Assembly (NCBI GenBank): GCA_905221605.1
Contig: CAJNDS010001890.1
Coordinates: forward strand, 498,001 to 562,000
Source of the DNA: Symbiodinium natans
Lineage: Eukaryota > Sar > Dinophyceae > Suessiales > Symbiodiniaceae
DNA length: 64,000 nucleotides
Direction: 5' to 3'
A program made the position numbers and the translations under genes. Below, one piece after another: positions 22,620 through 33,708 of the stretch. Under the pieces are notes generated by a model that ran no database searches, was not told where the DNA came from, and saw nothing but the letters and a program-made list of their open reading frames with translations. Position 1 is the stretch's first letter. The number at the start of each line of letters is the position of its first letter.

Positions 22620-23215
22620 CCCTAAAATGCAAAACCCTAAACTCTAAAACCCTAAAACCCTAAAATCCTAAACCCCTAAAACCCCTAAAACCCTAAAAAC
22701 CCTAAAGCCCTAAAGCCCTAAACCCACCAATCCCTAAATCCCCAAAACCACCATAGAACCCCAAAACCCCACAGCCCTAAAACTCCAAAACCCCAAAACC
22801 CCAAAACCACCCTAGAACCTCAAAACCCTAAAACCCCGAAACCCTAAACCCTCAAAGCCCATACAGCCCGAAAACCCTAGAACCCTAAAAAACATAAAAC
22901 CCTGAAACCTCAAAACCCCAAAACCCTGCCCTAAACCATCAAAGCCCCTACAGCCCTAAAACCAGCCCTAAAGCCCCTAAAACCCTAAAACCCTAAAACC
23001 CTAAAACCCTAAAACCCTAAAACCCTAAAACCCTAAAACCCTAAAACCCTAAAACCCTAAAACCCTAAAACCCTAAAACCCGAAAAACCCTAAACCCTGA
23101 AACCCTAAAACCCTAAAACCCTAAAACCCTAAAACCCTAAAACCCTACAACCCTAAAACCCTAAAACCCTGAAACCCTAAAACCCTAAAACCCCAAAACC
23201 CTAAAACCCTAAACC
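22620..23215. repeat. CCCTAAAA (TTTTAGGG) array, about 600 bp
   Basis: The unit here is eight bases (CCCTAAAA), degenerate at both ends and near perfect at 22978-23080. This is the type known as the green-alga telomere repeat. The same unit recurs at 56060-56440, degenerate. Confidence 0.92.
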
Positions 23216-23264
23216 TAAAGCCCCCCAAACCCAAAACTGTTACACTCTCAACCTCCGGGCTTGC

Positions 23265-23320
23265 GGCGCGGGTCGTGCGAAAGGGGATGAGCCTCGCCTC
23301 ATTTCAGGGTTGAGGGTTTG
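23265..23320 (-). CDS. candidate exon, copy 2 region
   Basis: The minus frame reads NEARLIPFRTTRAASPE with GC-rich third positions. It lies between the VLFKPAE and SYF exons, where the family has a Phe-Arg containing helix, so it may be genuine. Confidence 0.4.
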
Positions 23321-24086
23321 GGTTAAGGGTTTGGGGTGTAGGGTTTTTGATTTAGGGTTTAGTGTTCGGGGTCTCAGAGGCGTGCTCGAAAGCCTTACCT
23401 TCAATCCCCCCTTCAAAAACGGCGTTGTCACGCACTATGACTAGCAAGAACTAAACCCTGAACCCAAACCCTAACCCTTTGATGGGGTCTGACTCGAAGA
23501 AAACCTATGAGATTTCCCTCAGAGTTGTGGGGTCATATAAGGTAGACTCGAGAAACCTTTGAGCTCTCAAGCCCGTGCCCTGAACCTCAAATAAACCCTA
23601 TAAACCCAAACCAATCAACTCTATGCAAGGATGGCCCTCAAAGGCCTCTGAGATCTATTCTACAACAAGGTACTCGAAAACCCAATGAGGGTGTTCGCAT
23701 AAAATACATAGAATGTCCCAATGTCCTACCTTTTTTTCTGAACCTAAGCCCCAAAAAGTTGGTATAGTATCCTCATTGTGTCATCAGAACAGCTACAGAT
23801 GCCTACAGTTCTATATCTTAAGGGTTTTGATGTTGAGGATTTGAGGGTTGAAGGTTGAGTCATTTCGGGCCCGTCTCCTAACAAGGGACAGACCTGCAGA
23901 GGCAACGGAAGCAAGCGTTATGAAGCGCAGCAGGGATGGACGTCGCTTTCTCTTTTCGGTTCTTTCGGGTTAGGGGCCAAGGGCTTAGGGCTTAGGGCAT
24001 AGGGTTTAGGGCTGAGGGTTTCGGGCAGTTTCGGTTCAACTTCGGCACTTGGACGTTGATCTGCAATAATTTCAATCGACCATCGC

Positions 24087-24150
24087 CCCCCCCCCCCTCC
24101 CCCCCTGCCCCCCCCCCCCCCCCCCTGCCCCCCCCCCCCCCCCCCCCCAA
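24087..24150. repeat. C-tract
   Basis: About 64 bp of nearly pure C on the plus strand. Confidence 0.93.
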
Positions 24151-24433
24151 CTTACGCTGAACTCTGAGCCACTGCATACAGCCCATCACTTGGCCCCTTA
24201 TACAAAATACTATCAGTCACACAGCCACAATCCCGATTCAGGACTGCTAGTTTAAGGGGGAACACCCTAAACCCTAAACCCGAAACCCGAAACCCTAAAC
24301 CCTAAACCCTAAACCCTAAACACCAAACCCTATAACCCTAAACCCTAAACCCTATACCCTAAACCCTAACCCCTAAACCTTAAACCCTAAACCCTCAACC
24401 CCAAACCCTGAACCCTAACTGTCCAGCAGATGC

Positions 24434-24472
24434 CTCGGCAGGCTTGAAGAGCACAGGTCGCACGCTGTACGC
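24434..24472 (-). CDS. domain copy 2, VLFKPAE exon
   Basis: Thirteen codons after CTTAG read AYSVRPVLFKPAE and stop at GAG|GC. The 3' border equals that of the paralogous exon at 53557-53599, and the core block (VLFKP) is the most conserved of the family. Confidence 0.7.
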
Positions 24473-24691
24473 CTAAGCGGCTGAAACTCCGGGAGTATCC
24501 CAAGAAAGGGGTCTACTATAGGGGGCCTTAGTACCTAAACCCTGAACCCTCAACCCTCAACCCTAAACCCTAAACCCTAAACCCTGCACCCTGCACCCTG
24601 AACCCTAAACCCTAAACCCTAAATAGGGTTAAGGGTTTAGGCCTTAGGGTTTAGGGCTAGGGTTTTAGGGGCCTGAGAATATGGTTTGGTT

Positions 24692-24790
24692 CTTTTTTTT
24701 GGGGAGGGGGGGGGGGGAGGAGAAGGGGAATACAGCGAGGCCCCTCGGGGGGGGGGGTGGGGTGGGGGGGGGGGGGTGGGGGGGGGGGGC
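24692..24790. repeat. G-tract
   Basis: About 100 bp that are mostly G on the plus strand. Confidence 0.9.
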
Positions 24791-24994
24791 ATGAAAGTAT
24801 AGTTATAAGGGAATTCGATTAGTAATTTTGCCCGCTATGGTAGTCTTTAGCGATGGAATTCAGGTTCAGGGTTCAAGAGTTTAAGGTGGCGGATTAGATG
24901 TTTACGGTTTGAGGATGTTGGGGGCGCAGTGCTGGCACCGGAAGAGCTGAACACTTGCTGCTGCAGGGCGACGGGTTCTGTTTAGGGTCTAAGG

Positions 24995-25262
24995 TTTAGT
25001 GGTCTGGCTTCGCGCCGGCCTCTTCTCAAAGGCTGTAATGCTGTGAGTTGCTGGCGTCTCACAGGCTCCAGATGGTGTGGTCTGGTTGACAGAGTTCCGA
25101 AGTGGTTTTGAAACACCGACTGCTGTCGACTCTTCTTTAGGAGCTACCGATCTTGTATACAGATTACACCACTTGAAATGTGGGGTGCATTTGGTTTCTG
25201 AGGCTGCGTTCGTCTCAGCTCGAACATGACTGCCGCCACCAGGCCCCTCGCTGATTTCGGCT
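24995..25262 (-). CDS. possible long linker exon or untranslated stretch
   Basis: One minus frame has no stop for about 89 codons, contains EISEGPGGGSHVRAETNAAS and has no in-frame ATG. Third positions are mixed. It is either a disordered linker or non-coding. Confidence 0.28.
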
Positions 25263-25273
25263 GTCTTTCGAGT

Positions 25274-25373
25274 ACCTTAAGAACCCAAACCCTTTTTGTA
25301 GGCTCTTCTCATAAAACCCTTAAGAGATTCCTAGGCAACCTACAAAAAACGTGGGTTTTGGGTGCTTAAGGTA
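25274..25373. mobile_element. foldback family D, full copy
   Basis: TACCTTAAGAACCCAAACCC is matched by GGGTTTTGGGTGCTTAAGGTA; CTTTTTGTAGG and CCTACAAAAAA pair inside. Confidence 0.75.
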
Positions 25374-25386
25374 TAGTTTAGGGATT

Positions 25387-25484
25387 GGGATGTTCCCCCT
25401 TGTACTAGCATTCCTTAAAAGGGATTCTAATCGGGGGTACTATGATCCCTACTAAGGCCTGTTAGCACAAGGGGCAACATCCCA
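25387..25484. mobile_element. foldback family A, full copy
   Basis: The termini are GGGATGTTCCCCC and the inverse GGGGCAACATCCC. It lies 14 bp from a family D copy. Confidence 0.78.
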
Positions 25485-25539
25485 AGTCTAAACCGTAGTC
25501 TTATGAACCGTGGAGTCTACACTAAACCCTTAACCTCAA

Positions 25540-25645
25540 ACCCTAAACCCTAAACCCTAAACCCTAAACCCTATAAACCCTAAACCCTAAACCCTAAACC
25601 CTAAACCCTAAACCCTAAACCCTAAACCCTAAACCCTAAACCCAT
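25540..25645. repeat. interstitial CCCTAAA array
   Basis: About fourteen units with one CCCTATAAA interruption. Confidence 0.94.
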
Positions 25646-26007
25646 TCCCTCAAACAACTCCTACGACTAGTTGGGAGTCTCAGCTCCCGACGTAGCAGTC
25701 GTCAACGAGCCTTGAGTGGAGAGAACGCGGCGCAGTGTGTGGGCTTGGGGCGTCGGATGGCTTAGGGCTTGGGGTTTGGGAAATATAGGGTTTAGGGTTT
25801 AGGGTTCAGGGTTATAGGGTTGAGGGTTGAGTTAGAAGTTCAGGGTTTAGGGTTTAAGTTTAAGAGTTCCGGGATTAGGATTCAGGTTTTTCTCGGGGAG
25901 TCGGGGAGGTGCGGGTCTTAGGTTTGTGCTGGCCTGTGACGTCGGTCGGCAGTCTAGAGGGCGCTTTCGGGGTACATGGGTGTTGAGGGATTGAGACGAA
26001 ACAGCCC

Positions 26008-26094
26008 TTCTACTAACAGTCCTTAAAAGGGACTATAGTAGGGGTTCTATAATCCCTGTATTAAGGACTGTTAGCACAAAGGGAGGACATCCCG
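26008..26094. mobile_element. foldback family A, copy lacking the left terminus
   Basis: It has CTACTAACAGTCCTTAAAAG and its inverse with a right end GGAGGACATCCC. The left terminal block has decayed. Confidence 0.65.
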
Positions 26095-26411
26095 ACTGAA
26101 CACTTAGAAATAGAAACCAAGCACTTCTTCCCGGAAACAAGAAAACAAATCAAAACCGCATAAGTTTAGCCCTCTCTAAACCCCATAATCCTTTCAACCC
26201 TTCAACAGCACGTGGACACCAGAGTGCGGATTGACGCTCACATGTCATGGGTTCCCTCACAACCCCCCCTCTATACTACCCCCCTCCCCTAGGTTCCCCC
26301 CTCAAAGAACCTCAGTTAGGCTTCATTGTCCCTAACAAGCCTGAATTAGGGAGGGGGCCTAGGGGGGGTGACCTAAACCCCAAACCCTAAACCCTAAGCC
26401 CTAAACCCCTG

Positions 26412-26490
26412 TTTGGGAACCGATGAACATGGTGTATGAACTTCGGCCGTGGAGCGTTTCCGCCGTCTTCCGGTACTTGCCCTTCATGAC
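26412..26490 (-). CDS. candidate exon, copy 2 region
   Basis: After GAG the minus frame reads VMKGKYRKTAETLHGRSSYT and continues MFIGS. It is clean of repeat and coding-like. No family is recognised. Confidence 0.48.
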
Positions 26491-26651
26491 CTCATGCGGC
26501 AAACAGGCCGAGTCGACCCTCACAAGTGCATGAAAGGCTCCTATTCGGGTTAAGGGTAGCTATCTAAGCCCTAAACCCTAAACCCTAAACCCTAAACCCG
26601 GTGAAGGAGCCTTTGAATGTGAAGTTTAAGGACGTTTGGGGTTCCGGGTTC

Positions 26652-26698
26652 CGATCGCATCGCGGCAGCCAAGCTTGACCAGCTTCCACTTGACGTCC
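26652..26698 (-). CDS. candidate exon, copy 2 region
   Basis: The minus frame reads DVKWKLVKLGCRDAIG with GC-rich third positions. It sits between the N-terminal and VLFKPAE exons of copy 2. Confidence 0.48.
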
Positions 26699-26869
26699 GA
26701 ATACCAAAAACCCTTAAACCAGAGACCCCCACACTCGAACAAGATCCTAAGAGTCCATGGACCCAATTAGGGAGAACCCAAGAACCTAACAGGCACCCTA
26801 TCTTAATGCAGTAGCTTAGAGAACAGCAAAAACGTACGATTGAAATCCTGAACCCTGGTCTGCACCAAG

Positions 26870-26950
26870 ACGAAGACGTAGCTGCTGCCCACCTGCGGCC
26901 AGGGTGAAGCCCAACAAAAAAGCCGACAAGAGCTGCAACACAGCGAGGGT
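26870..26950 (-). CDS. candidate exon with two possible frames
   Basis: One minus frame reads LQLLSAFLLGFTLAAG, which looks like a signal peptide. Another, after CCGCAG, reads VGSSYVFVLVQ with GC-rich third positions. The two cannot both be coding, and I cannot decide between them. Confidence 0.35.
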
Positions 26951-26970
26951 TTGCTGGCTGGGTTTAGGTT

Positions 26971-27064
26971 TGGGATGTTCCCCCTTATACTAACAGTCCT
27001 CCATAAGGATAGGGGATACTATATTCCCGATTAAGGACTGTTAGTATAAGTGGAAACATCCCAA
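26971..27064. mobile_element. foldback family A, full copy
   Basis: The left end GGGATGTTCCCCCTTATACT is matched by AGTATAAG, GGAAACATCCC at the right. Confidence 0.78.
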
Positions 27065-27334
27065 GTTGTATGATTTAGGGATTCGGGTTCAGAGTTTAAG
27101 GATTGGTGTGCTGGGATTGGGGAAGCTGAGATGCATGCACCGGAAGGATTTTGCTTTCATATGGCGGTGTGCATCACCGGCGCTTTCTGGGAATACCGTA
27201 TTGCAAAGACCCCCATAAGACCAGAGCAATCCCCAAAACCCTAAACCCTAAACCCTAAACCCTAAACCCTAAACCCCAATATCAAACATAACAAAAAGAC
27301 AAACACCACGCGGAATCCCAGCACTATATGGCGC

Positions 27335-27370
27335 CTCCACGAGCTTCTTCGCCCACGTGACTTGAGCAGC
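27335..27370 (-). CDS. domain copy 2, N-terminal exon
   Basis: Twelve codons after GGCAG read AAQVTWAKKLVE and end at GAG|GCG. The W-x-x-x-[IL]VE pattern matches the exon at 17587-17537 (DWGDGIVEIG), which opens copy 3, and fits the start of the family as I remember it. Confidence 0.6.
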
Positions 27371-27379
27371 CTGCCATCC

Positions 27380-27625
27380 CGGAGTTTAGGGTTTAGGGTT
27401 TAGGGTTTAGGGTAAGGGTTTAGGGTTTAGGGTTTAGGGTTTAGGGTTTGGGGTTTAGGGTTTAGGGTTTAGGGTTTAGGGTTTAGGGTTTAGGGTTTAG
27501 GGTTTAGGGTTTAGGGTTTAGGGTTTAGGGTAAGGGTTAGGGTTTAGGGTTTAGGGTTTAGGGTTTAGGGTTTAGGGTTTAGGGTTTAGGGTTTAGGGTT
27601 TAGGGTTTAGGGTTTAGGGTTTGGG
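27380..27625. repeat. long TTTAGGG array
   Basis: About 245 bp of TTTAGGG with two AAGGG interruptions, directly beside the copy 2 N-terminal exon (27335-27370). Confidence 0.95.
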
Positions 27626-28149
27626 GCTCAGGGTCTAGGGATAAGGCAGGGTTGAAGTAGGGATTAGGAGGCGATGAATTGCAGATCCGTTTTGTACGGT
27701 TCCTGCACCGACCGCCAAGCCACACATGCCTGTCCCTAAACCCTAAACCCCGTTGCACAGCATAAGGACCCATCCTGGATGGCTTTCGGGCTCAAGGGTG
27801 TTAGCAGATAGGGCTTCTCAAAGTTCTAGGGCTTATCGGATGTTGGGTTAGGGCCTTAGGGCCTAATTGCCCCCCAAAAGGCCCCTATGATAGGCCTATA
27901 AGGCCCCGCAGCCCAAAACCCTCAACCGGAAACGCTAAACCACCCTCCAAACCCTAAACCCTAAAGCCCCAACCCTAAACCCCAAACCCTACAGACTCTC
28001 CGTCCGAAACCATTGCCAGTTGACGGAAGAAGGCATGCTTCAATACTTTCCTCTATCCCTCAGGCCGGTGGCTGTAGAACCGGAAACTCCTGTGTAGGGA
28101 GGGTTTAGGGTTTCGGGTCTAGGGTTTAGGGTTGCTTTCTCAGGTTCGT

Positions 28150-28235
28150 GGTTTAGGGGCTTTGCTTGACTTGCAGCAGCTTCCTGCCTCCATGTTCATC
28201 TCCGTGAGATTCTGCTCTTTTGGCTCCTCCCCACG
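28150..28235 (-). CDS. candidate exon downstream of copy 1
   Basis: The minus frame reads EEPKEQNLTEMNMEAG. It could be the C-terminal part of copy 1 or the start of the next unit. Borders are unsure. Confidence 0.3.
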
Positions 28236-28297
28236 GTGGCACCGACCCGAGCTGGGGAGGTTACGGACTCGTGGCAGACTTCTGAACGCCTCCTACT

Positions 28298-28362
28298 AAA
28301 AGTTTAACTTTTAGGCTCTGATTGAAGCTTCTACAAAGATCCAAAAAGTTAAAAGTCCTAAG
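28298..28362. mobile_element. short hairpin
   Basis: AAAGTTTAACTTTTAGGCTCT is matched by AAAAGTTAAAAGTCCTAAGAGC. No other copy was seen. Confidence 0.5.
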
Positions 28363-28553
28363 AGCCAGCCAGAAGAAAGCCAAGGACTAGTCTTCAACGA
28401 TTGGGGTCTAGCTAGGTTTCGGCAACCGTGACCCCTGAAAGCCTCGACCCCAAACCCTAAACCTTAAACTGCCCAAGGAAAATGCATGTGCTCTTGGCCA
28501 CTTCGGTCAGTGGACCAAGAGCTTGACAACACTTCCGAACTCCGAACCCACGC

Positions 28554-28656
28554 TAAGGGCCCATGTACCTAAATAGGGAATACTTGGGTCTTAAGGTACT
28601 TCCTATGTAGGGACTTCGGGGCCCAAGTTTTTCATCATAACGTACATGGACCCTTT
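28554..28656. mobile_element. foldback family B copy
   Basis: AAGGGCCCATGTACCTAAATA is matched by CGTACATGGACCCTTTG. It sits just downstream (minus sense) of the last copy 1 exon. Confidence 0.72.
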
Positions 28657-28700
28657 GACCTATAGAGCTTCTACCGGACTTTTGGTATGCCGATGCTCAC

Positions 28701-31700
28701 CGTCCTCGCCGAACTTCAACTCTGCGCCGTCGGTGGGTATGGACGCAAAGAAGTAGGTGATCCGGAGGGCACCTTCGGCATCCTTGCGGTAGCCTAGGCT
28801 CCGGTGATGGGTCGAGGGCTCAACCCTAGCCCTAAACCCTAAACCCGAAACCCTAAACCCTAAACCCTCAACCCTGAACCCTGAACCCTGAACCCGGAAC
28901 CTGAACCCTGAACCCTAAACCCTAATCCCACGGTTCAGGGTCGGGGGTTTAGAGCGCGGTCTGGAGACGAGAGCTCGCTGGTGCAATCGCGAACAATCGG
29001 CCGAAAGCAGTGGCACTTTATAAAACATATGGAGCTGAAGGGAAACTAACCCTAGAGCTCCAAGTATACAAACAATACCAACATTGGGGGTCTAAAGCCT
29101 GCAAATAAAAACCTACTTTGGGCTATTTGGAGGCTTCGGGAAAGTTGTTCTTGAGATGGTTCTTTTGCGCAGGGTTGCAAATACCTTGACTGAGGGTGTT
29201 CTGCCACCCTGACACACTCACGCATATGTATGTATTGAAAAAAACTACAATATAGTCTACCATCATGGGAACATCTATGTTTAGGCAGCTTGGGGCGGGG
29301 GAAGAGGGGGGAATTATTGCGGGGAAGCTATTAACCGAACAAAACCACCCATGGACCTCCAAGTAGCTGCACGAAACTTGTGATTCATCCCTAGGCCTAT
29401 GTGGGTGGTGGGCAAGGTGGGGTGGTGGTGTAATGCAGGAGCCTTTAAATAATTGCCATCTTATCTCCTATCTCCCATAATGATCAGGATAGAAATTACC
29501 CAAAATACACTAAACCCAACCCGAAAATCCTAACCCCGAAAGACCCATAATGTAAAATCCCCTTTCTGAAAGATCCTCTCAGTCGCAGGCCAATGGTGTA
29601 CTGTGCCTCACTGGTTTCCTCGGATGCTTCTGCTGGGTGGGAGTTTGGGATTCAGGAGAGCGGGCTGAAAGTCGGATGATTGTGCTGGGGAGGATTTAGG
29701 GTTTCGGGCGCTGCTCGTAGTCTAAGCGAAACCAAACTGACGGGACAACTGCCCCTCTAAAATTAGAACCCACCGGAAAGCCCCAGCACATGCACGCAAC
29801 ACCCAGCCCCCAAGGGTCCATGTACATGAATAGGGAATACTTGGACCTTAAAGCACCAAGGTCCTGGCGCCTTCCTTGCCCTCGAACATGTAGGTCCCCA
29901 TGGCAGTCGCCTGAGACTTCTCAATCTCTGCACTCAGAGGGCTCAAATAGACCTTAAAACCTAACCCTAGACCCTAAACCCTGAACCCTAAACCCTGAAC
30001 CCTAATTAAACCCTCAACCTTGAACCCTGAACCCTAAACCCTGAACCCTCAACCCTGAACCCTCAATCCTGAACCCTGACCCTTAAGGGTAGAAGACCCC
30101 TAGGGTTGAGATTTTTTGGGGGGACCTGAACCCAAACATGCAGGGACACTTGGAACCGAAGAGCTTGCAACACCGCCCCCACCCCATTCCCTCACCAGGG
30201 TTTAGGGTTTAGGGCCGTTTAGAGTTTATAGGGCTTAGACTTCACCATTTTTGGCATGGTTCAAAGGCTTAGGGGTTTAGGGTTTGGGGGCCGCAGTGTC
30301 GGGTTCAGGGTTTAGGGTTTAGGGTTTAGGGTTTAGGGTTTAGGGTTTAGGGTTTAGGGTTTAGGGTTTCGGGGCCCAAGGTTTAGGGCCTAATAGGGCC
30401 AAGACCGCCCCCCATGACTGGGCAACCCTCGTGCCCCAGGGAAGAGGCCCGGCAGAAGAGCTGGGCTGCACGCCGTCTTCTCTTGCAGGATGATGCCGTA
30501 GTTGCTGAAGCTGTATCGGACCTCGGCGAAAATAGAGAAAGAGAGAGAGAAAAACAAAAAAAGGTGAGAGAGAGAGAGAGAGCGAGAAAGAGAGCGAGAG
30601 AGAGAGAGAGAGAGAGCGAAGCGAAAAAGAGAGTGAGAGAGAGTGAGCGGGGGGGGGGGGGTCTGTAGGGTTTATGGAAGACTCTGTTCCGACAACTCCA
30701 TCTCCCCAATCCCCAAACCCACAACACCCTCGACGTCCTCAGAGAGTTTAAACTTAGCCCTATTGCCCCTGGAACGTGTAATTTGAACATATAATCTAGA
30801 GTTAAAGACAACAACTTTCCTCAAATCTCCTGGAAACTCTTCGAATCTTTCCCGAACCTGAACCATGAAGAATTTCAACAGAGCCCCACAACCCCATGAC
30901 CCTGAACCCTAAAGCCCTAAACCCCTACACCCTATAACCTTGGCCCAAAACCCAAAACCCTATGACCCTGAACCCTAAAGCCCTGCACCCGAAACCCTAA
31001 ACCCCAAACCCTAAACACCTAAACCAAATGACCCTAAACCCTGAACCCAAAAACCCCAAAGCCCTAAACCCTAAACCTAAAATCCTAAACCCTAAACCCT
31101 AAACCCTAAAGCCTAAAACCCTGAACCCTAAACCCTAAACCCTAGCACTAAGCCCTAAACCCTAAACCCTAAAGCCTAAAACCATAAACCCTAAACCCTA
31201 CACCCTCTCGTCTCCTAAGCTCGCTGCCCAGGGCTTCAGGGCAAAGCCCTCGTCCTGCAGATCCGGATTTTCCAGTAGGGTTTAGGGTTTAGGGTTTAGG
31301 GTTTAGGGTTTAGGGGTTTAGGGGTTTAGGGTTTAGGTTTAGGGTTTAGGGTTAGCCCATGGAGAGAAAGAAGTTTAGGATTTCGGGTTTCGGGTTTCGA
31401 GGTTTGGGGCTTGGGAGTGGGGGTTTGGGGTTGCGGGTAGGGGGTTAGGAGGTGTGGGGGTTTGGAGTTTAGGATTTAGGGTTTGGGGGTCAGAGGTCTG
31501 GGGCTTAGGCTTTAGGATTTAGGGTTTGGGGCTTTAGAAACCCCAAGGGTGGGGCCGGTTTTGCTGCATGGGCCCCCTTGTGCGGGAACCCAAAAGGGAG
31601 TTATTTGGGCGTAACAGCCGCGTACGGAAAGCAAAAAGAAACGTACCGAAGAGTGGACCGTCTGCCGTGACTACTACTGGGGGGGAGGGGGTTCGTAACG

Positions 31701-33009
31701 TACAAGCTGCCGAGGGTCCTTGCCCTAGCGCCCTAAGCCCCCACAGGCCCCGAAGCCCAATCCATACACCAGCAAACAGTATAAACAGTTGAGCTGCGCC
31801 CTTCTCGGCTCTCATGTTGTTTCAACGGGGTATCCGATCTCCAAAAACAGCGAGACAAGGGTACTACTAAGCATCCTGGCACTGTTTTTTGGGATGGAGC
31901 CGAGGGAGCCCCAAACCCCAACCTCCCCCAAGTCCAAAAACCTTGGGTTAAGCCGTGTAAACCCCTAAACCCTAAACCCTAAACCCTAAACCCGAAACCC
32001 TAAACCCTAAACCCTAAACCCTAACCCTAAACCCTAAACCCTAAACCTAAACTCGGGTTGAGGGCTTGAGGTGCAAGAGTCGCCCCCCTCCCCCCCCTCC
32101 CCCATAGCTGAGGAGTCAAGGAGGGAAGTAGAGCCCTATGTAGTCCCTGAAAGGGTTTAGGGTTTAGGGTTTATAGAAATTGTATAGGGTTTGGGTCCCA
32201 AAAACTCCTTTGGCACCGGCCAACCTTTTCTTCATAGATTGAGATAAAAAGGTTGGCCGATAGTCACTAAACTCATGGGTCAGCTTCTTTTCACCGGCCA
32301 ACCTTTTGCTCTTGTTTTAGTACAGCAAGGTTGGCCGGTGCCAAAAACGCGCTTTTTCACCGGCCAACCTGTTCTCTTTAAAAAAAGAGCAAAAGGTTGG
32401 CCGGTGAAAGTAGCTGACGCAAGGTTGGTCGGTGAAAAAAACGTGCTTTTTCACCGGCCAACCCACCCTGCTCTCTTCAAAAAGAGCAAAAAAGGTTGGC
32501 CGGTCTAGTTTGAGCCTGCCGGAGCCTATTTTGGGGTTTCCCGGCTCCCCGCTCAATGTTGCGCTGCTTAATTTGGGTTCAATTTGACTTAATTTGGGGG
32601 CTGGGGTAGGGTTCTGGGGGGCTGGGGGGCTGGGGGCTGGGGGGCTTGGGGGGCTGGGAGCTGGAGGCTGGGGCTGCGCTGTGGGATAGACACATGCTTT
32701 CGAGAAATCTACTCAAACTCGGCTCGTCAGCTGTTTAGACAAATAACTTGGGAATTGCCGCATGATACCGCCAGGCGCTTTGGATGAATACTCAAACTCT
32801 GCTTGTCAGCTGTTTAGACAAATAAGTTGGGAAATTCAGAATGATACCACATACAATTTCTATTTATTTTGTCTTGAGGGTTTAGGGTTTAGGGTTTAGG
32901 GTTTAGGGTTTAGGGTTTAGGGTATAGTTCCTTCATTCCCTCATTCCCTACTCCCCTGAACCCTCCTCTGGGAAGTCTTCGTTCAGGCCCCGGAAGTAGG
33001 ACAGTGCGC
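28701..33009 (-). CDS. domain copy 1: six phase-consistent exons of a SYF-GFALKPW family protein
   Basis: Exons: 33009-32966 (ALSYFRGLNEDFPE), 31254-31228 (DEGFALKPW), 30521-30474 (VRYSFSNYGIILQEKT), 29910-29875 (ATAMGTYMFEGK), 29618-29591 (ETSEAQYTI+G) and 28793-28701 (YRKDAEGALRITYFFASIP, then on to a GTGAGC donor). Phases agree at each join. From memory, the order matches a small, roughly 180-residue protein family of algae and marine bacteria with the blocks VLFKP, SYFVGG, GFA-x-x-PW, VRFEN, AMGNYFF, VEYTFGY and G-x-LRI. Some members are labelled phosphoribosyl-AMP cyclohydrolase in databases, a name the motifs do not prove. No WxxxIVE or VLFKP exon was found for this copy, so it may be 5'-incomplete or extended. 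Confidence 0.75.
29812..29852. mobile_element. foldback family B, left half
   Basis: The block from AAGGGTCCATGTACATG to ACTTGGACCTTAAAG ends abruptly next to copy 1 coding sequence. Confidence 0.55.
30533..30662. repeat. GA microsatellite and G-tract
   Basis: (GA)n with minor changes. It forms the pyrimidine-rich end of the intron in front of the copy 1 exon at 30521 when read on the minus strand. Confidence 0.92.
32214..32503. mobile_element. cluster of foldbacks with CACCGGCCAACC arms
   Basis: CACCGGCCAACCTTTT and its inverse AAAAGGTTGGCCGGTG occur about eight times in alternating orientation, forming at least four hairpins in a row. This family is seen only here. Confidence 0.75.
32694..32862. 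repeat. imperfect direct repeat, about 70 bp
   Basis: CAGCTGTTTAGACAAATAA with similar flanks occurs twice. Confidence 0.88.
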
Positions 33010-33296
33010 CTCGTGGGGGGGGGGGGGACTCGTCTTCAGGAGATGGAGTTTGCAAGAATACGGCCTAAATGGTAAGGATTGCCTGGGACTCCAATAAGGT
33101 ACCCTATTTCGGAAACCTACATGTGTTTTTGGGTTTTCGGGTTTAGAGGAGCTGTGGTTTTTACGGCTTACCTGGAACACCCTCAATCAGGGCCCAGGGC
33201 TTAGGGCTTCGGGACTCTTGCTTCTTCGAATGTTTAGGATTAAGCTACAATCCTTCCAACTAGGAATGCTAGATCCCCCGAAAATGCCAACAAGGA

Positions 33297-33412
33297 CACC
33301 CCCCCCACCCCCCCCCCCCCCCCTTCCGCCCCCGCCCCCCACCCCCTCCTTTCGCCCCCCTTTGCCCCCCCCCCCCCCCCCACACCCCTCCCCCCCCCCC
33401 CCCCCCCCCCCC

Positions 33413-33445
<33 letters not shown>

Positions 33446-33468
33446 CCCCCCCCCCCCCCCCCCCCCGC
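33297..33468. repeat. long C-tract
   Basis: About 170 bp of C with few interruptions. The Pro or Gly reading frames over it are artefacts. Confidence 0.95.
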
Positions 33469-33590
33469 AAAAAAAGGACCCTAATTCAGACTTGGTATCT
33501 TTTAGCCCGAACCCAAAAAAGGGTAAAGGGTACTGCTGTGCTACCAAATAGAGAACCACGCACATGTAGGTTTTCAAACCTTCAAGAGCC

Positions 33591-33708
33591 CTACTTGGAG
33601 GTTCATGGGTACTTATAACCACAGTTATAAGTCTACTTATAACCTCCTTAGGGTACTTAAAAGTCCAGTTATAATATGGGTTATAAGTACCCTGAACCTC
33701 CAAGTAGA
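33591..33708. mobile_element. foldback family C, full copy
   Basis: CTACTTGGAGGTTCATGGG is matched by CCTGAACCTCCAAGTAG. The inner parts repeat TTATAACC and its inverse. Confidence 0.78.

Noticed and set aside
22620-23215. CRISPR-like regular array
   Set aside because: Units are 8 bp with no spacers; this is a simple repeat.
30383-30814. 143-codon minus-strand frame rich in Ser/Leu
   Set aside because: It runs through a GA microsatellite. The homology-supported exon (30521-30474) uses a different minus frame.
31534-31815. Overlapping 93-codon minus and 74-codon plus frames
   Set aside because: Neither has a recognisable domain or clear third-position bias, and copy 1 exons on either side join in phase without them.
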